64,000 bases of DNA from an uncultured Candidatus Nitrosopumilus sp. Its GTDB lineage: Archaea > Thermoproteota > Nitrososphaeria > Nitrososphaerales > Nitrosopumilaceae. Under the pieces are notes generated by a model. The model was not told where the DNA came from and ran no database searches. It saw only the letters and a list, made by a program, of their open reading frames with translations. The stretch lies in contig CATOSM010000001.1 in NCBI GenBank assembly GCA_951812645.1, positions 599,560-663,559 on the forward strand. Reading direction: 5' to 3'. A program made the translations under genes and the position numbers. Position 1 is the stretch's first letter, and the number at the start of each line of letters is the position of its first letter. Of the stretch, positions 60,947 to 64,000 are shown in pieces.

Positions 60947-61789
60947 TTAGCCGAACTGACCTTGAACGTATTTTGCCGTAAGTTCGTTTTTAGGATCAGT
61001 AAAGAGTTTCTTTGTTTCTCTAAACTCGATTAAATCACCCAGATACATGAATCCAGTATAATCAGAAACCCTAACTGCTTGCTGCATGTTGTGTGTCACA
61101 ATAACGATCGTGTATTCTTTTTTTAATTCGGTGATGGTTTCTTCAATTTTTTGAGTGGCAATGGGATCTAACGCAGATGCCGGTTCGTCCATGAGTAAAA
61201 CTTCAGGCTGTATTGCAAGGGCACGTGCAATACATAGGCGCTGCTGCTGACCGCCGGATAATTCAATGGCGGATCTTTTCAAATCATCCTTTACCTCGTC
61301 CCAAAGATACGCCATCCTGAGAGAATCCTCAACGATTTCACCAAGGATTTTCTTATCTCTGAGGCCGTTTAGTTTTAATCCGGCAACTACGTTGTCATAA
61401 ATCGACATGGTAGGGAACGGATTTGGCTTTTGGAAGACCATCCCAACTTTTCTTCGGTGATAAATCGGATCAATGGATTTGTCATAAAGATCAATATCGT
61501 CAATCGTTACTTTTCCGTCAACCTTTGCATTCTTTGTCATATCATGCATCCTGTTCAGGCACCTCAAGAAAGTTGTTTTTCCACAGCCAGAAGGGCCGAT
61601 TAATGCAGTAACCGAACGTTCTTTGAATTTCATTGTAACGTCTTTTACGGCTTCAATTCCGTCATAGCTGATTGTCACATTTTCAGCAATCATTTTGTAT
61701 TTTTCAGAATCAGCAAGGTCAGAAGCATCCAAAGTGTCAGATGCTGTCTGTTTTTCAATATTTTCGGATTCCGTTGCCAACGCTGTCAA
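60947..61789 (-). CDS. pstB: Phosphate ABC transporter ATPase PstB
   Basis: 280 residues. Walker [10 protein letters not shown] (65-73), [20 protein letters not shown] with the PstB-specific Q-loop, signature [11 protein letters not shown], and Walker [14 protein letters not shown]. The N-terminal 30 residues are an acidic extension. Overlaps pstA by four bases. Confidence 0.95.
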   Translation of the reverse strand: MTALATESENIEKQTASDTLDASDLADSEKYKMIAENVTISYDGIEAVKDVTMKFKERSVTALIGPSGCGKTTFLRCLNRMHDMTKNAKVDGKVTIDDIDLYDKSIDPIYHRRKVGMVFQKPNPFPTMSIYDNVVAGLKLNGLRDKKILGEIVEDSLRMAYLWDEVKDDLKRSAIELSGGQQQRLCIARALAIQPEVLLMDEPASALDPIATQKIEETITELKKEYTIVIVTHNMQQAVRVSDYTGFMYLGDLIEFRETKKLFTDPKNELTAKYVQGQFG

Positions 61790-62718
61790 TTTCTTCCAGG
61801 CACTCCTTTCTTAATTAATTGTCCGAAAATACGCTGCTTTCCTTTTCCACTGGAGAAGTAGTATCGAACCCCCAGATTGATTCCAAGAATTATAATTATC
61901 AGAACCAGTGCCGCCCCCCATCCTTGCATTTGTGCACTGTCATAGGGCAACAAAGACAGTCTCCATATTCTTAACGGAAGGGCGTCCATCGGGGCGTCCA
62001 TACTGCTAAAGAACTGGCTACTGCCCAAAATTGTCATGATTAACGGAGCCGTCTCACCGCCAATTCTAGAAACGGACAAAAGAATTCCTGTAATCATGCC
62101 GTTTTTTGCAGCAGAGACAACAATTCTAAAAGTAACAACCCATTTTTTGAGTCCCAATGCGGTTCCTGCCTCACGGTAAGTTAGAGGCACCATCTTCAAT
62201 GATTCTTCGGTAGTCCTTGCAACTATAGGGAACATAATCAAGGACAGGGCAAATGCCCCTGCCCATATTGAAAAATGACCCAAAATTAAAACAATGATCA
62301 AAAATGCGAAAATACCCATTACTATGGAAGGGAATTCCATAAAGACGTCGTTGAAAAATCTAACATTCCTAGCAAGTCTGTTATCGCCATATTCTGAAAG
62401 AAATATTCCAGACATGACACCTATGGGTACGCCGATAAGACTAGACAGTCCGATTATGATCAATGTTCCTTGAATGGCAGGGCCGATTCCCCCATCACCG
62501 GTGCCAACGGCACCCGGGACTTGGGTTAGGAATTCGTAGCTGATGGCTGCAGCGCCATTTTTGAATACTTCTACCAGTATACTTCCAAGAGGAATGATTG
62601 CGACAATCACGCATGCAAAAACAATCATTCGGACAACTCTATCAACCATTAGTCGCTTCCCAACATTTTGTTTGAATAATGCACGGTACTCTAATCGCCT
62701 CTCTCTGGTGGTGCTCAA
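61786..62718 (-). CDS. pstA: Phosphate ABC transporter permease PstA
   Basis: 310 residues, six or seven membrane helices. The EAA-type coupling loop ([20 protein letters not shown]) and [20 protein letters not shown] identify the permease; [20 protein letters not shown] is PstA-specific. It overlaps pstC and pstB by four bases each. Confidence 0.93.
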   Translation of the reverse strand: MSTTRERRLEYRALFKQNVGKRLMVDRVVRMIVFACVIVAIIPLGSILVEVFKNGAAAISYEFLTQVPGAVGTGDGGIGPAIQGTLIIIGLSSLIGVPIGVMSGIFLSEYGDNRLARNVRFFNDVFMEFPSIVMGIFAFLIIVLILGHFSIWAGAFALSLIMFPIVARTTEESLKMVPLTYREAGTALGLKKWVVTFRIVVSAAKNGMITGILLSVSRIGGETAPLIMTILGSSQFFSSMDAPMDALPLRIWRLSLLPYDSAQMQGWGAALVLIIIILGINLGVRYYFSSGKGKQRIFGQLIKKGVPGRN

Positions 62719-63692
62719 TTATTTATGGCACCCTCCTTAACTTTTAGCATTCTAGTGACAAGAATATGCGCAACTACGTTGATTGCAATTGCAATTACCA
62801 GCAATACCACGGCAACTCCGATTAATGCAGGAAGATGCAATGTTCCCAATGTTGCTTCGTTGAACTCATTTGCGATAATACTAGACATTGTTTGGCCAGG
62901 ATCAAACAGAGAGGGAGCAAGTGCATTTATCCCAGTTGCATTTCCGATTAACATCGTAACGGCCATAGTTTCACCCACTGCCCTACCAAGACCAAGAATA
63001 GATGCACCAATCAAGCCGGTCTTTGAATATGGGAATACGGCCAGTTTGAACATCTCCCACTTTGTAGCTCCCAGCATGTATGCTGCTTCCTTTTGTTGTT
63101 GTGGGACAGCTCTCATGACTTCTCTAGAAACAGCAGAAACGGTAGGAATAATCATTATAGCTAAAATCACACTTGCAGTTAGAATGTCAAGACCAAACGG
63201 CGTTCCTGAAAAGAGCCAGATACTGTCCCCAAATGCATTATGGAGTGGTTTTTCTACCCAATCCACAAAATATACACGAAATACAAACAGCCCCCACAGA
63301 CCATAGATTACACTGGGTACCGCAGCTAAAAGTTCCACAAGAAAGCCCAAGGGACCACCGATTTTGGAGGGGGCATCAGAGATAAACATGGCGATTCCAA
63401 TACTCAGAGGGACGCCGATTGCCATTGCCAAAGCCGATGTGACAAGGGTGCCAAATACGTAAGGCAGCACACCAAAGTCCTGACGATCCTCAACAGCGTT
63501 CCATTCGGTTTTCACAATAAATGACAAGCCATATTCTTCCCATATCAGAGAAGACTCTGAAATTAATTGAAAAGCCAATAGAGCAATAACAACTAAAACA
63601 TAAACGCCAGCTAGCGTTGCGCCTAATTTGAAGATCTTGTCGGATAACGGCAATCGTCCCACTTTTGGCCGAGTAAGCTTGTGCCTTCCCAT
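62715..63692 (-). CDS. pstC: Phosphate ABC transporter permease PstC
   Basis: 325 residues, six or seven helices. LPYVFGTLVTSALAMAIGVP, IYGLWGLFV, the coupling loop KEAAYMLGATKWEMFKLAVF and GLGRAVGETMAVTMLIGNAT are typical. It is first gene of pstC-pstA-pstB-phoU; the 190 bases upstream to the next gene hold its promoter but no clear PHO box was identified. No substrate-binding pstS is visible unless the gene at the right edge is it. Confidence 0.93.
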   Translation of the reverse strand: MGRHKLTRPKVGRLPLSDKIFKLGATLAGVYVLVVIALLAFQLISESSLIWEEYGLSFIVKTEWNAVEDRQDFGVLPYVFGTLVTSALAMAIGVPLSIGIAMFISDAPSKIGGPLGFLVELLAAVPSVIYGLWGLFVFRVYFVDWVEKPLHNAFGDSIWLFSGTPFGLDILTASVILAIMIIPTVSAVSREVMRAVPQQQKEAAYMLGATKWEMFKLAVFPYSKTGLIGASILGLGRAVGETMAVTMLIGNATGINALAPSLFDPGQTMSSIIANEFNEATLGTLHLPALIGVAVVLLVIAIAINVVAHILVTRMLKVKEGAINN

Positions 63693-63882
63693 AAATTTTT
63701 GGCGTGAAAAATTGCATATCTAGGATCCTACCATATTTTATGAGAAAATAATAGTTCTATATAGTCAGATAAAAGATCGCTGTTAAAAAAATTCAGCAAA
63801 TATTCACAGTAAAAAATAAAGCAATTACAGAGAATGAATTAACTTTAAATACGCTTTTTACCAGTGATGATCATAAAAGAAT

Positions 63883-64000
63883 ATGAAAACCGCTGCTAAA
63901 TCAATAGCAGGGTGGGCATAGCGGTTTCGTTTTCAGTATTTTTTGTTTTGTCTTTTATTATTTTTCCAGAAACAGGGGAAAGAATACCATATGGAAAACA
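63883..64000 (+). CDS. N-terminal part of a membrane-anchored protein (cut by window edge, frame uncertain)
   Basis: ATG 63883 gives MKTAAKSIAGWA and a stop. A one-base shift at the GGG near 63910 gives GIAVSFSVFFVLSFIIFPET, a signal-anchor helix, and then GERIPYGK to the edge. Either translation starts at GTG 63912 or one base is missing. The position, divergent from pstC, makes a phosphate-binding PstS possible, but nothing beyond the anchor is visible. Confidence 0.45.

Noticed and set aside
62725-63306. Plus-strand ORF of 193 residues
   Set aside because: Antisense to pstC, which has complete permease motifs; the plus frame has no recognisable domain.

Overview
The window reads as a chromosome segment of an ammonia-oxidising thaumarchaeon (Nitrosopumilus/Nitrosarchaeum type). 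Archaeal information-processing genes (SRP54, SRP19, TFB, Gar1, Pus10, aIF1A, aIF5A, S8e, S24e, S27ae) stand beside genes typical of this phylum: a bacterial-type cold-shock protein, ScpA/ScpB, a SUF iron-sulfur system, a fused siroheme decarboxylase and a chlorite-dismutase-like protein. DNA is AT-rich, genes are tightly packed, and many TATA boxes lie about 25-27 bases before the start codon, as expected for leaderless archaeal mRNAs.

Bases 1-41,000 are ordinary backbone. A minus-strand run (dph6, srp54, pus10, a 30-residue basic ORF, an HExxH protein) covers 8.8-4.4 kb. Translation genes and an intron-containing tRNA-Tyr follow at 10-12 kb, a dead Lrp regulator at 12.7 kb, and the scpAB / S8e / SRP19 / Gar1 / TFB / sufC series at 15-19.3 kb. 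Tetrapyrrole synthesis is spread over several units. The plus strand carries a Cld/HemQ-like gene (19.5 kb), precorrin-2 dehydrogenase, hemA and hemB (22.6-25.5 kb). The minus strand carries fused AhbA/AhbB (21.5-22.5 kb) and the operon hemL-hemC-cobA-hemD (41.0-37.3 kb). Immediately downstream lies sufB-sufD-Rieske-sufS-sufU. Together these suggest haem made through the sirohaem branch, close to iron-sulfur assembly. A tRNA-Leu with a very short intron lies at 27.7 kb.

Bases 41,000-57,400 are an accessory, decaying region. It holds a frameshifted tyrosine integrase, several full-length or fragmentary IS5-family elements of at least three kinds (A/G slippery run between two ORFs; inverted repeats near AACTYATCCTAAAACC), an ISH3-like transposase fragment, a toxin-antitoxin-like small gene pair, a large secreted CFI-box protein with Thr-rich repeats, two recently duplicated secreted beta-helix proteins, an AlbA_2 (Schlafen-type) gene next to a dead RNase-J-like gene, and a HEPN-motif gene pair.

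Bases 57,400-64,000 return to functional minus-strand cassettes. They are aquaporin-arsC with divergent arsR (arsenic detoxification), sbtA plus a PII-like partner (bicarbonate uptake, fitting an autotroph), and pstC-pstA-pstB-phoU (phosphate uptake). The window ends inside a plus-strand gene with a membrane-anchor N-terminus. No rRNA, credible CRISPR array, cas gene or replication origin was seen.
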